62,609 nucleotides of DNA from Lysobacteraceae bacterium (GTDB lineage Bacteria > Pseudomonadota > Gammaproteobacteria > Xanthomonadales > Ahniellaceae): the NCBI GenBank assembly GCA_002995625.1, contig PVBP01000007.1, positions 1-62,609 of the forward strand. Reading direction: 5' to 3'. Under the pieces are notes generated by a model, which saw only the letters and a program-made list of their open reading frames with translations, was not told the origin of the DNA and ran no database searches. The position numbers and the translations under genes were made by a program. Below are positions 1-7,973 of this stretch, piece after piece (position 1 is the first letter of the stretch; each line of letters begins with the position of its first letter).

Positions 1-1
1 G

Positions 2-1273
2 GCGCTCGCGCGCGTTGCCGACGCGCTCGCGCGGCACCGCGAAGTCCTGGTCGAAGCCCTGCTCGCGGACACCGGGCGCTGGCACGAGAGCGTGCTCGAG
101 GTCGATGCGACGATCGCGACCGCGAAGCGCTGGGCCGACGAGGCGCCGGCCTTGCTGGCCGAGCCGGCGCCGAAGCCGGCCAGCATCCCGTTCATCGAGA
201 ACCGGCAGGCGTTCGTTCCGTACCCGCTGGTCGGCGTGATCAGCCCGTGGAACTTCCCGCTGCTGCTGTCGCTGATCGACGGGGTACCGGCGCTCGCGGC
301 CGGATCGACGGTGCTGGTCAAGCCGAGCGAGGTCACGCCGCGCTTCGTCGCGCCGCTGCGCGCCGCGCTGGCCGAAGTGCCCGAACTCGCCGAGGTCATC
401 GACATCGTGGTCGGCGCGGGCCCCACCGGCGAGGCGGTCGTCGATGCGGTGGACCTCGTCTGCTTCACCGGCAGCGTGCGCACTGGCCGCCGGGTCGGCG
501 AGCAGGCGATGCGACGCTTCATTCCGGCCTTCCTGGAGCTCGGCGGCAAGGACCCGGCGATCGTGCTCGCCGATGCCGACATCGCGCGCGCCGCGCGCGC
601 GATCGCGTGGGCGGGCTTCGTCAACGCCGGCCAGAGCTGCATGTCGATCGAACGGGTCTACGTCGAGGCGCCGGTCGCCGAGCGCTTCATCGACGCGCTG
701 GTCGCGGAGGCGAAGCGCCTGCGGCTCGCCTACCCGGACCCGAAGATCGGGGAGATCGGCCCGATCATCTCGGCCGCGCAGATCGGGATCGTCCGCGAGC
801 ACCTCGCCGACGCGAAGGCCAGGGGCGCGCGCGCGCTCACCGGCGGCGAGCTGGTCGAGCTCGGCGGCGGCACCTGGTGCCCGCCGACCGTGCTGGTCGA
901 CGTGACGCCCGAGATGAAGGTCGTCGCCGAGGAGAGCTTCGCGACGATCCTGCCGGTGATCGTGGTCGCGGACGAGGAGGCCGCGATCGGCGCCGCGAAC
1001 GATTCGATCTACGGGCTCTCGGCGGCGGTGTTCGCGGGCTCGATCGAGCACGCCGAGCGCGTCGCCCGGCGGCTCGAGGCAGGCGCCATCAGCCTCAACG
1101 ACGCCTCGCTGACGAGCCTCGTCCACTCCGGCGAGAAGCAGAGCTTCAAGTGCTCGGGCCTCGGCGGTTCGCGGATGGGCCCGGCGGCAATCCGCCGCTT
1201 CGTCCGGCCCCAGGCGCTGCTCGTGAACCCCGGCGTCGACGATCCGTGGTGGTTCCGCGTCGAAGGGCGCTGA
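2..1273 (+). CDS. Aldehyde dehydrogenase family protein, 5' end cut by window
   Basis: NAD(P)-dependent aldehyde dehydrogenase, oxidising an aldehyde to a carboxylate. The reading frame is open from base 2 with no stop, so the gene starts outside the window; the visible part is about 423 residues. The motif ELGGKDP lies near 535-555, and the catalytic cysteine is in NAGQSC (codon 638-640). The C-terminus ends in a WWFR-containing tail. The family is normally 450-500 residues, so only a few dozen N-terminal residues are missing. The substrate cannot be told from sequence. It is followed by 132 bases without a gene and then a convergent small membrane-protein gene. Its position next to a CoA-ester catabolic island suggests a catabolic role, but this is inference. 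Confidence 0.93.
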   Translation, partial: ALARVADALARHREVLVEALLADTGRWHESVLEVDATIATAKRWADEAPALLAEPAPKPASIPFIENRQAFVPYPLVGVISPWNFPLLLSLIDGVPALAAGSTVLVKPSEVTPRFVAPLRAALAEVPELAEVIDIVVGAGPTGEAVVDAVDLVCFTGSVRTGRRVGEQAMRRFIPAFLELGGKDPAIVLADADIARAARAIAWAGFVNAGQSCMSIERVYVEAPVAERFIDALVAEAKRLRLAYPDPKIGEIGPIISAAQIGIVREHLADAKARGARALTGGELVELGGGTWCPPTVLVDVTPEMKVVAEESFATILPVIVVADEEAAIGAANDSIYGLSAAVFAGSIEHAERVARRLEAGAISLNDASLTSLVHSGEKQSFKCSGLGGSRMGPAAIRRFVRPQALLVNPGVDDPWWFRVEGR

Positions 1274-1405
1274 TCCCCGGCGACTGACTCGCGCCGCGAC
1301 GAAATCGGGTGCGTGTCGCCGGGAGCGGCGAGCGAGCACGCAGGGATCGTCCCCACGCGCCGGCGTCCCGGCACGGGCCTGCCAGCCGCGGCCGGCCCCG
1401 AGGCG

Positions 1406-1648
1406 CTATTTCTTGAACAGCCCCACGATCGCGAGCAGCACGATCGCCCCGACCGTGGCGCTGGCGAGCGAGCCGATGATGCCGCCGGCGGTGATGCCGG
1501 CCAGGCCGAAGAGCCAGCCGCCGATCACCGAGCCGACGATGCCGAGCAGCACGTTGACGACGATGCCGAAGCCGCCACCCTTCATCAGCTTGCCGGCGAG
1601 CCAGCCGGCGATGCCGCCGATGATGATCCAGCCAATCCAGGTTTCCAT
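1406..1648 (-). CDS. GlsB/YeaQ/YmgE family stress-response membrane protein
   Basis: An 80-residue hydrophobic, glycine-rich protein of the family often annotated as transglycosylase-associated protein. It starts METWIGWIIIGGIAGWLAGK and has three hydrophobic segments (about 5-20, 27-48 and 55-78) separated by Gly-rich turns, ending in FKK. The length is typical of the family. The start codon at 1648 is preceded by a purine-rich stretch (GGGGGAAAG). Members are small inner-membrane proteins induced by stress; the biochemical function is not established. It stands alone, convergent with the aldehyde dehydrogenase and co-directional with the VOC gene upstream of it. Confidence 0.88.
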   Translation of the reverse strand: METWIGWIIIGGIAGWLAGKLMKGGGFGIVVNVLLGIVGSVIGGWLFGLAGITAGGIIGSLASATVGAIVLLAIVGLFKK

Positions 1649-1721
1649 GCGTCTTTCCCCCTGAGTGGAAGCCAGTGGCGAGTCTAGCCCGCCGGGTCCG
1701 GTGGTCGCTCGGCCCGGGAGC

Positions 1722-2342
1722 TCAGTCTTCGCGCTTCGTTGCCTCTCCTCGAGGCCCGTCCTTTGCCGCCGTGCCGGTCCCGGCCGCCTGGCCGAGCAAC
1801 TGGTTGATCTCGACGAAGAAGCCGTCGGCGTCGAAGACCGCGCTGAACATCACCGGGATCGTCGTGCCGCCGGGACCCGGGTACTCCACGCGGTAGGGCT
1901 CGGTGTGGACCCGGACGTGCGGCAGGGCCTTGATCTTCTCCCAGCGCGTGTCGAGGTCCCGGGCGTTGAACACGAGGATCGGGTCGCCTGGCATCGCGCG
2001 CTCGAAGCGCGGCTCGGGCGCGTCGGTGACGTCGAGCCGCTGCATCAGCCCGAGCACGCCGATGAAGGTGTCGTTCGCGCGCAGCAGCACGAGGCGGATG
2101 GTCGGCGGCTTCTCGCTGCCGTCGGCGTTGGCGCCGCCGCCGATCAGCTGGTCGTAGATCACGTTGAGGCCGAGCCCGTCGCGATAGAGCGGCAGCGACT
2201 TGTCGATGTCGCGGACGACCAGCGTGGTCCGGCGCAGGTCCACCGGGATGCGCTCGGACTCCGGCACCGGCTCGGCGCGCGCGGCCGGCGGCACCGCGAT
2301 GGACGTGGCGAGGACGACGGCGAGCAGGGCGGGTAGACGCAT
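1722..2342 (-). CDS. Exported VOC (glyoxalase/bleomycin resistance) family protein
   Basis: A 206-residue protein with a VOC fold. The start at 2342 (MRLPALLAVV) gives a typical signal peptide ending ...PPAARAEP, so export to the periplasm is predicted; a longer upstream in-frame start would destroy it. After the signal, RTTLVVRDIDKSLPLYRDGL is the classic first beta-alpha-beta unit of VOC domains, and a second unit follows around ILVFNARDLD. It is the last gene of a leftward operon and starts one base after the stop of a deacetylase-fold hydrolase gene. Metal ligands and substrate are not evident. A periplasmic VOC protein in a catabolic operon is unusual. Confidence 0.85.
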   Translation of the reverse strand: MRLPALLAVVLATSIAVPPAARAEPVPESERIPVDLRRTTLVVRDIDKSLPLYRDGLGLNVIYDQLIGGGANADGSEKPPTIRLVLLRANDTFIGVLGLMQRLDVTDAPEPRFERAMPGDPILVFNARDLDTRWEKIKALPHVRVHTEPYRVEYPGPGGTTIPVMFSAVFDADGFFVEINQLLGQAAGTGTAAKDGPRGEATKRED

Positions 2343-2343
2343 G

Positions 2344-3279
2344 TCAGGCTCCGGGGACGGGGACGGCGTGGGCGAGGATCGCGGACGGCGCGGCATTCCA
2401 GATCCGGTCGCGGCGCGCGGCAAGATGCGCGAGCACGCGCTCCAGATGGCCGATCCGGTGCGGCTGGCCGATCACCCACGGATGCAGCGACAGCGACAGC
2501 AGGCGCCCGGCGCCCGTGCGCTCGGACTCGGCGAGCAGGAAGTCGGCGGCGTCGCAGCACTGGTCGGCCCATTCGGACTCGGCGTGCAGGTTCTCGCCGA
2601 TCACGAAGCGATCCTCGAGCTCGTATGAGAGCGGCAGCATCGCGAGCGGCCCGTGCCGGGTCTCGAATCGGTACGGCAGCTCGTCGTTGACCCAGTCCGC
2701 GCACCAGGCGATGCCGCGCTCGCGCAACAGCTCCGGCGTGAGCGCCGACTGCGAGCGGGCCGGCGACAGCCAGCCGGTGATCGGCGTCGGCGCAAACGGC
2801 GCGAGCGCCGCGAGCGTGTCGTCGATCCATCGCGCCTCGCGCGCGGCGTCGATCGCGCCCGAGTGCACGCGGTCCATGTTCCAGCCGTGCCCGAGGAACT
2901 CGCCCCCGGTCGCGGCGAGCCGGCGCAGCAGCGCCGGGTAGCGCTGCGCGACCTCGCCGTTGACCGCGAAGCTCGCGGCGAAGCCGTACGTGGCGAGCGC
3001 CTTCAGCACGCGGAAGATGCCGACCCGGTTGCCGTGGTCGCGCAGCGTGTAGTGGCGGAGGTCCGGGTACGGCATCGTCATCGAGCCGTGCGCCTTGACG
3101 CCCTCGCCGGTCGCATCGAGCGGGAAGTGCTCGACCGAGACGTTGATCCAGAGCGCGAGCGGGCGCTCGCCGGGCCAGCGGATCGGCGCGCGCCCGGCCA
3201 GCATCGACCACGCGTAGCGGTCGTGGTCCATGCCGTGGCGGCGCATCGGGTACTCGAGGTGGCCGCGGTCGAGGCTCAT
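2344..3279 (-). CDS. Polysaccharide-deacetylase-fold hydrolase (PuuE allantoinase / cyclic-imidase type)
   Basis: A 311-residue NodB-fold protein. It lacks the classic TFDDG motif and carries instead the pattern of the PuuE/cyclic-imide hydrolase branch: DHGNRVGIFRVL, then GHGWNMD, and near the C-terminus LSLHPWVIGQPHR. In that branch the histidines bind the metal and the enzyme opens cyclic ureides or imides rather than deacetylating sugars (family knowledge). Its ATG overlaps the stop of the upstream paralogue by four bases (ATGA at 3276-3279), so translation is probably coupled. It is one of three deacetylase-fold genes in the island. The exact substrate is unknown. Confidence 0.88.
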   Translation of the reverse strand: MSLDRGHLEYPMRRHGMDHDRYAWSMLAGRAPIRWPGERPLALWINVSVEHFPLDATGEGVKAHGSMTMPYPDLRHYTLRDHGNRVGIFRVLKALATYGFAASFAVNGEVAQRYPALLRRLAATGGEFLGHGWNMDRVHSGAIDAAREARWIDDTLAALAPFAPTPITGWLSPARSQSALTPELLRERGIAWCADWVNDELPYRFETRHGPLAMLPLSYELEDRFVIGENLHAESEWADQCCDAADFLLAESERTGAGRLLSLSLHPWVIGQPHRIGHLERVLAHLAARRDRIWNAAPSAILAHAVPVPGA

Positions 3280-4193
3280 CGCTGCGCCTCCAGCCGGTCC
3301 TCGGCCGCGACGAAGTCGTCGTGGTGGTGGTCGAGGAAGTGCCGGGCGATCTCGCGCCCGGTCGCCTTCCAGACGCCGTCGTGGCGGCAGATGTGCTCGA
3401 GCGCGCGGTCGAGCGCGTCGAGCCGGTGCGGATGGCTGACCTGGTAGGCGTGGAGCGGGATGCACATCACGGTGCCGCTCTCGGCGCCCTCGGCATACAG
3501 CCGGTCGAAGGCGTCGCAGATCATCCGGCCATAGCGCCGCGGCTCGATCCGGTTCACGACGTACACGATCGTGTCGTTGAGCTCGAGAGAGTAGGGGACC
3601 GAGACGAAGCGGCGGCCGGAGCGGGTGCGGACCGGCGTCGGCTGGTCGTCGTGGAAGAGGTCGCAGGTATAGACGCCGCCGAGCTCGGCGAACAGGTCGA
3701 TCGTGCGCTCGGTGTGCGACAGCGCCGGCGCGAGGTAGCCGTCGCAGTGCTGGCCGGTGTGGCGCTCGATCAGCGCCATCGACTCGGCCAGCATCTCGCG
3801 TTCCTGGTCCTCGTCCATCCCGTAGACGTAGCGGGTGTTGTAGATGCCGTGGCTGAAGAACTCCCAGCCGCGCTCGGCCGCCATCGCGATGACCTCGGGA
3901 TGGTGGATGCAGATCGCGGTCGAGAGGGAGACCGATCCGCGCAGGCCGTAGCGGTCGAGCACCGCCATCATCCGCTGGTGGCCGACGCGGTTGCCGTAGT
4001 CGCGGGTCGAATAGCCGAGCACGTCGGGGAACGGCCGCGGCCACGGCCTGCGCTTCGGGTTCTGCGGCGGGTCGTACTCGTAGAACTCGATGTTCGGCGC
4101 GATCCACAGCGCGACGCGCGCCCCGCCGGGCCAGACGATCCGCGGCCGCTCGTCCCAGGGCAGATACCGGTAGAGGCCCGGGTCGGCGCGCAT
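3276..4193 (-). CDS. Polysaccharide-deacetylase-fold hydrolase, paralogue of the 2344-3279 gene
   Basis: A 305-residue NodB-fold protein related to the neighbouring 2344-3279 product. Visible motifs are STRDYGNRVG, FFSHGIYNTR, the segment VPYSLELND typical of PuuE-like enzymes, and a late PLHAYQVSHPHR. These positions supply the metal and substrate contacts in allantoinase/cyclic-imide hydrolase relatives. It starts three bases after the isochorismatase-type gene and overlaps the next gene by four bases, so it sits in the middle of a tightly packed leftward operon. Two adjacent related hydrolases could form a heteromer or act on successive substrates; this is inference. Confidence 0.88.
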   Translation of the reverse strand: MRADPGLYRYLPWDERPRIVWPGGARVALWIAPNIEFYEYDPPQNPKRRPWPRPFPDVLGYSTRDYGNRVGHQRMMAVLDRYGLRGSVSLSTAICIHHPEVIAMAAERGWEFFSHGIYNTRYVYGMDEDQEREMLAESMALIERHTGQHCDGYLAPALSHTERTIDLFAELGGVYTCDLFHDDQPTPVRTRSGRRFVSVPYSLELNDTIVYVVNRIEPRRYGRMICDAFDRLYAEGAESGTVMCIPLHAYQVSHPHRLDALDRALEHICRHDGVWKATGREIARHFLDHHHDDFVAAEDRLEAQR

Positions 4194-4196
4194 CGC

Positions 4197-4883
4197 TCAG
4201 CCCCGGGACTCGGCCGCGAGCCGGTCGAGCTCGGCGGCGACGAAGGCGACGGGCTCGACGTCGGCGTACTTCAGCATCATGTCGCAGAGGTTCGCGAAGT
4301 GCGGGATCTCGTGCTTGTCGGCGACGCACTCCTCGGGGACGATCGTCCGGTAGCTGCGCGAGAGCGCATCGACCACGCAGGCGCGCACGCAGCCCGAGGT
4401 CGAGCCGCCGGTGACGATCACGGTGTCGACGCCCTTGAACGTCAGGATCGAGCCGAGCGGGGTCTCGAAGAACGGGCTCGCCATGCGCTTGACCATCACG
4501 ACGTCGCCGGGCCGGACCTCGCAGCGCGGATCGAGCGCTGCGCGCTCCGAGCCGTGGCGGATGTTCTGCAGCGAGTCGGGGGTGTCGGTGCGCGTGCCCC
4601 AGACACCGGCGTCGATCGGCGGATCGAGGTAGGCGACGTAGGTCCAGACGACGGGGCCGCCGAGCGCGCGCACCTTGGCCGAGAGCAGGTTCACGTGCTC
4701 GATCTGCCGCGGGTCGGTCTGGTACGCCGTCTTGAAGGTGTCGATGTCGGTGTAGGCGCGCTGCAGGTCGACGTTGACGATCGCAGGCCGGCGGCCGAAG
4801 CCGAACCTGGCGCGGTTCGGGTTGGCCTTGACCTGCGCCCAGTACTCGCGCGGGGTGAGGTGGGAGGTCTCCATCACGGGCAT
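4197..4883 (-). CDS. Isochorismatase-family amidohydrolase (N-carbamoylsarcosine/maleamate amidase-like)
   Basis: A 228-residue cysteine hydrolase with the complete family triad: D39 (in NVDLQRAY), K132 (in MVKRMASPF) and C165 (in GSTSGCVRAC). The cis-peptide segment before the cysteine (VTGGSTSG) is also present. Members hydrolyse N-carbamoyl groups or half-amides, such as maleamate amidase NicF and N-carbamoylsarcosine amidase. Sitting between an MFS transporter gene and two deacetylase-fold hydrolases that could open a cyclic imide or ureide, it would be the logical second step, releasing ammonia or a carbamoyl group. The family assignment is firm; the substrate is inferred. Confidence 0.93.
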   Translation of the reverse strand: MPVMETSHLTPREYWAQVKANPNRARFGFGRRPAIVNVDLQRAYTDIDTFKTAYQTDPRQIEHVNLLSAKVRALGGPVVWTYVAYLDPPIDAGVWGTRTDTPDSLQNIRHGSERAALDPRCEVRPGDVVMVKRMASPFFETPLGSILTFKGVDTVIVTGGSTSGCVRACVVDALSRSYRTIVPEECVADKHEIPHFANLCDMMLKYADVEPVAFVAAELDRLAAESRG

Positions 4884-4902
4884 CGGCGGGGCTCCGTCGG
4901 GG

Positions 4903-6129
4903 TCAGTGGGCGGGCGCGGGCTTGGTCTCCTTGCGGATCCGCGTCGAGACCAGGAAGGCGACGAACAGCAGGCCCGTGATCACGGCGAAGGCGACCTGGT
5001 AGCTCCCGAAGCGGTCGAACATCACGCCGGTCAGCCAGATCCCGAGGCCGCCGCCGATCGCATCGAGCACCGTGATCGTGCCGAGAATCTTGCCGGCGGC
5101 GGTCAGGCCGAAGCTGTTGATCGCCTGCAGCTGGAGCAGCGTATAGAGACCGCCCCAGCCGAGCCCGAACAGCGAGATCGCGATCCAGATCAGATCCGGC
5201 CTCAGGGTCGCGAGGAACAGCGAGCCCGCGAACATCACGGCGATGTTCGCGAGGAACACGAGCTTCTGCGGCAGGTGGTCGGCGAGCAGGCCGAACAGGA
5301 ACTTGCCGATCAGCGCCATGCCGAACATCACGCTGAGCGCGCGCCCGGCGGTGACGGGCTCGAAGCCCATGTCGCGCATGTGCAGGAACAGGTGCGCGCT
5401 GGCCGCGAGCATCGAGTAGAAGGTCATCATCGCGGTGAAGGCCAGCGCCCAGAACGTCACCGTGCGCAGCGCCTCGCCGTAGGCAAGATCGGTGGCCGGA
5501 TTCGGGACCCCGCCGCCCTGCGGCGGCGGGTTGTCGGCGCCGAGCGCCGCAAGGCCGAAGCTCGCCGGAGGACGCGCGAGGAAGGCCCCGATCAGCAGCG
5601 TCACGACCGGCACGAACGCAAGCAGCTTGAAGCCCTCGCGCCAGCCCCCGTCGGCGATCAGGCCGACGATCAGCGGCGGAAACAGCATGCCCCCGAGGCT
5701 GGTTCCGACCAGCGCGATCCCGATCGCGGTGCCGCGATGGCGGACGAACCACTGGCTGACCAGGATCACCGCGACGTTGAGCCCGCACGCGACCAGCACG
5801 ACCGCGAACGCGACATGGATCAGGTAGACGTGCAGCAGCGAGGTCACGTGTCCGTAGGCGAAGTACATGAGGGCGAGCAGCACGCTGCCGGCGATGATCA
5901 GCGGCCGCACCCCGAGACGGTCGATCAGGATCCCGATGAATGGCGCGGCCAGCCCGGTGATCAGCAGCGTGAGCAGGTCGCGGAACTTGAGCGCGCCGCG
6001 CGACCAGCCGAAATCGCGCAGCAGCGACTCGTCGAACGCCGTGATGCCGGTCAGCACCATGCCATTCGAGATCATCAGGAGCACCAGCGCGGCGAGCGCG
6101 ATGGCCCAGGGGAAGTAGCGCTGCATCAT
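4903..6129 (-). CDS. MFS transporter
   Basis: A 408-residue major facilitator with about twelve hydrophobic helices. The first begins at MMQRYFPWAIALAALVLLMI; the loop between helices 2 and 3 has the family pattern GILIDRLGVRPLI, and a basic-ended loop RHRGTAIGI follows helix 4. The start at 6129 is chosen because GGAGGCC lies just upstream and the protein then begins with a normal first helix; the frame is open further upstream but encodes no plausible extension. It resembles monocarboxylate/oxalate-type importers by general layout only. It is placed in the middle of the leftward operon and probably imports the substrate of the hydrolases. Confidence 0.92.
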   Translation of the reverse strand: MMQRYFPWAIALAALVLLMISNGMVLTGITAFDESLLRDFGWSRGALKFRDLLTLLITGLAAPFIGILIDRLGVRPLIIAGSVLLALMYFAYGHVTSLLHVYLIHVAFAVVLVACGLNVAVILVSQWFVRHRGTAIGIALVGTSLGGMLFPPLIVGLIADGGWREGFKLLAFVPVVTLLIGAFLARPPASFGLAALGADNPPPQGGGVPNPATDLAYGEALRTVTFWALAFTAMMTFYSMLAASAHLFLHMRDMGFEPVTAGRALSVMFGMALIGKFLFGLLADHLPQKLVFLANIAVMFAGSLFLATLRPDLIWIAISLFGLGWGGLYTLLQLQAINSFGLTAAGKILGTITVLDAIGGGLGIWLTGVMFDRFGSYQVAFAVITGLLFVAFLVSTRIRKETKPAPAH

Positions 6130-6166
6130 CGCGTGGCCTCCGGCAGGGCGCGGGGATCGGAGGGCG

Positions 6167-6499
6167 TCACCAGGTGGTGCCGCCGACGTAGGTGCCGCAG
6201 ACGGCGCGGAACGGATGGACGTCGATCCGGGCCCAGACGCCGGCGCGGAAGTACGGGTCGCCTTCGAGCAGCGCGCGCGCGGCCGCGGCCGTCTCGGCAC
6301 GGACGAGGAAGATGCTGCCGTCGATCGGCGAATCGCCGTCGGTGCGCGGCCCGGCGACCGCGATGCGGTCGAGGTTCGCCTCGATGAACCGGAGGTGGCC
6401 TTCCATGTCGCGCTCGCGCGGTTCGGCCGAGCCGGGCGCGTCGGAGCACAGCAGCAACCACAGGGTCTCGCGCGGTCGGGTGGCCGTCGGTGCGGGCAT
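6167..6499 (-). CDS. YciI family protein
   Basis: A 110-residue alpha/beta-barrel protein of the YciI type, with conserved features RERDMEGHLRFIEAN, GSIFLVRAE and the family signature DPYFRAGVWARIDVHPFR. Some relatives act as small dehalogenases or lactone-processing enzymes, but most are uncharacterised. It is the first gene of the leftward operon, 34 bases downstream of a predicted promoter start near 6533. Start chosen at 6499 (MPAPTA); a longer in-frame start would run through the promoter region. Confidence 0.87.
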   Translation of the reverse strand: MPAPTATRPRETLWLLLCSDAPGSAEPRERDMEGHLRFIEANLDRIAVAGPRTDGDSPIDGSIFLVRAETAAAARALLEGDPYFRAGVWARIDVHPFRAVCGTYVGGTTW

Positions 6500-6526
6500 G
6501 ATGGCGAAGTGCTCACGAGTCGTCGA

Positions 6527-6556
6527 TTGACCCTCTGCGAGTATGCCCCCTAAACT
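6527..6556 (+). promoter_or_regulatory. Rightward sigma70-type promoter of the CoA-catabolic operon
   Basis: The -35 box TTGACC (6527-6532) and -10 box TAAACT (6551-6556) are 18 bases apart, giving a predicted start near 6563 and a leader of about 47 bases before the REDY-like gene. The promoter is interleaved with the leftward one on the opposite strand. Confidence 0.65.
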
Positions 6557-6568
6557 TTGTCCGGACAA
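6540..6568 (-). promoter_or_regulatory. Leftward sigma70-type promoter of the hydrolase operon
   Basis: On the minus strand a -35 box TTGTCC (plus coordinates 6563-6568) is followed after 17 bases by a -10 box CATACT (6540-6545). Predicted transcription starts near 6533, about 34 bases before the first gene. The -35 box is part of the palindrome at 6556-6569. Confidence 0.6.
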
Positions 6569-6569
6569 A
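6556..6569. promoter_or_regulatory. Palindromic operator between divergent operons
   Basis: TTTGTCCGGACAAA is a perfect 14-base palindrome. It covers the -10/start region of the rightward promoter and the -35 box of the leftward promoter, so one bound dimer could repress both operons. The TTGTnnnnACAA form resembles operators of FCD-type GntR regulators (family knowledge). No GntR gene is present in the window, so the regulator would be encoded elsewhere. Confidence 0.6.
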
Positions 6570-6609
6570 TGCCCCAGGCGCGGCTGGCCGTGCGGCTTCG
6601 GAGGACTCC

Positions 6610-6918
6610 ATGAAGACCATCATCTGCCTGTTCAACCTGAAGTCCGGCGCCGACCGCGACGCCTACGAGCGCTGGGCCCGGGAGCGCGACCTGCCGACCG
6701 TCAACGGGCTCGATTCGGTCGAGCGCTTCGAGGTGCTTCGCAGTGCAGGGCTCCTGATCGGCGAGGGCCAGCCACCGTACGAGTACGTCGAGATCATCCG
6801 GGTGCGCGACATGGATGCGTTCTTCCGCGACGTCGGGACACCGGCCGTCCAGCAGGGCGCGGCGGAGTTCCAGTCCTTCGCCGACAACCCGGTGTTCATC
6901 GTCACCGACGCGCTGTGA
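6610..6918 (+). CDS. REDY-like/HapK-type small alpha-beta barrel protein
   Basis: A 102-residue protein beginning MKTIICLFNLKSGADRDAYE, with a ferredoxin-like beta-alpha-beta repeat: a second half around YEYVEIIRVRDMDAFFRDVG and an end FADNPVFIVTDAL. The pattern resembles the REDY-like/EthD-type dimeric barrels, of which HapK is an example; these are small and mostly of unknown function. It has a GGAGG-like ribosome site (GAGGACTCC) upstream. It is the first gene of the rightward operon, 14 bases before the SDR gene, so a role in the same pathway is likely. The exact family name is less certain than the fold. Confidence 0.75.
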   Translation: MKTIICLFNLKSGADRDAYERWARERDLPTVNGLDSVERFEVLRSAGLLIGEGQPPYEYVEIIRVRDMDAFFRDVGTPAVQQGAAEFQSFADNPVFIVTDAL

Positions 6919-6932
6919 CGGGAGGACGGGCG

Positions 6933-7778
6933 ATGTCGGCACGCTTTCCGGAACTCGCAGGCAAGGTCGCACTCGTCACCGGCGCCGGACGGGCGAAGGG
7001 CCTCGGCGAGGCGATGGCCCGTCGGCTCGCCGCCGAGGGCGTCAAGGTCGTGGTCACCGACATCGGTCGCGCGCGTGGCCCGGAGATGCCGGTCACCGCG
7101 GTCGGCACCGAGGAGGAGATGGCGCAGGTTGCGGCCTCGATCCGCGAGGCCGGCGGCGAGTGCACCGCGATGGCGCTCGACGTGCTCGACGAGCACCAGG
7201 TCAGGGCGGTGATCGCGGCGACGGTCGAGCGCTACGGCGGCCTCGACATCCTCGTCAACAACGCGGGCATCGGCTACCTGATGAAGCCGATCCTCGAGAT
7301 GAGCCTCTCGGAGTGGGACGCGGTGCTCGGCGTCAACCTGCGCGGCGCATTCCTGTGCACGAAGTACGCAGCCGAGCGGATGGTCGCGCAGGGCAGGGGC
7401 GGGCGCATCGTCAACATCGCCTCGCAGGCCGCGAAGTCCGGATTCCCGTTCGCGAGCGCCTATTGCGCCTCGAAGCACGGGATGGTGGGCCTGACGCGCG
7501 TGACCGCGATCGAGCTCGGCAAGCACGGCATCACGTGCAACGCGATCTGCCCGAACCACGTCACGACCGGCCTCGGAGCGTGGCAGAACGAGTATTTCGC
7601 GAAGGCGCTCGGGCTGACGCTCGAGGCATACCTCGCCGCGATGAAGGGCCGGATCCCGCTCGGTCGTCCCGGCCTGCCCGAGGACACGGCGAACGCCTGC
7701 GCCTGGCTGTGCTCGGACGAGGCGCGCTATGTCACCGGCGAGGCGATGAACGTCTCCGGCGGCGAGGAATACCACTGA
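6933..7778 (+). CDS. Short-chain dehydrogenase/reductase (SDR)
   Basis: A 281-residue classical SDR. The cofactor motif TGAGRAKGLG lies near residue 16, followed by NNAG, the catalytic serine in NIASQ, and YCASK with the Tyr-Lys pair. It ends in GEAMNVSGGEEYH, close to the usual length plus a modest insertion around residues 45-60. The preferred cofactor is not certain. It starts 14 bases after the REDY-like gene, with GGAGG upstream. Its stop codon TGA is the first three bases of the inverted-repeat element at 7776-7953. The likely role is oxidation of a hydroxy intermediate in the island's pathway. Confidence 0.93.
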   Translation: MSARFPELAGKVALVTGAGRAKGLGEAMARRLAAEGVKVVVTDIGRARGPEMPVTAVGTEEEMAQVAASIREAGGECTAMALDVLDEHQVRAVIAATVERYGGLDILVNNAGIGYLMKPILEMSLSEWDAVLGVNLRGAFLCTKYAAERMVAQGRGGRIVNIASQAAKSGFPFASAYCASKHGMVGLTRVTAIELGKHGITCNAICPNHVTTGLGAWQNEYFAKALGLTLEAYLAAMKGRIPLGRPGLPEDTANACAWLCSDEARYVTGEAMNVSGGEEYH

Positions 7779-7953
7779 TGGCGAATGGCGAATGGCCAAT
7801 GGCGAATGGGTCAGGCGTTGAGCCCGAGGCGAGCTCAGGCTCACGGCTCATTGGAGCGCGGCGCGATGAGCGCTCCGGGACCGTCAACCATCCGCGGGCG
7901 CGGCGAGTTCCTCCGTTCCCCATTCGCGATTGGCCATTCGCCATTCGCCATCA
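7776..7953. repeat. Heptamer-arm inverted-repeat element, copy A
   Basis: 178-base element with inverted arms 7776-7810 and 7919-7953 that match at 34 of 35 positions (mismatch at 7801/7928). The arms consist of tandem copies of the heptamer GGCGAAT. The 108-base interior has no gene but contains small hairpins, for example GGAGCG...CGCTCC. The element begins exactly at the SDR stop codon and ends 20 bases before the next gene. As RNA it would fold into a very long stem. Confidence 0.9.
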
Positions 7954-7973
7954 ACCCCTGAAGCCCTGACCTG

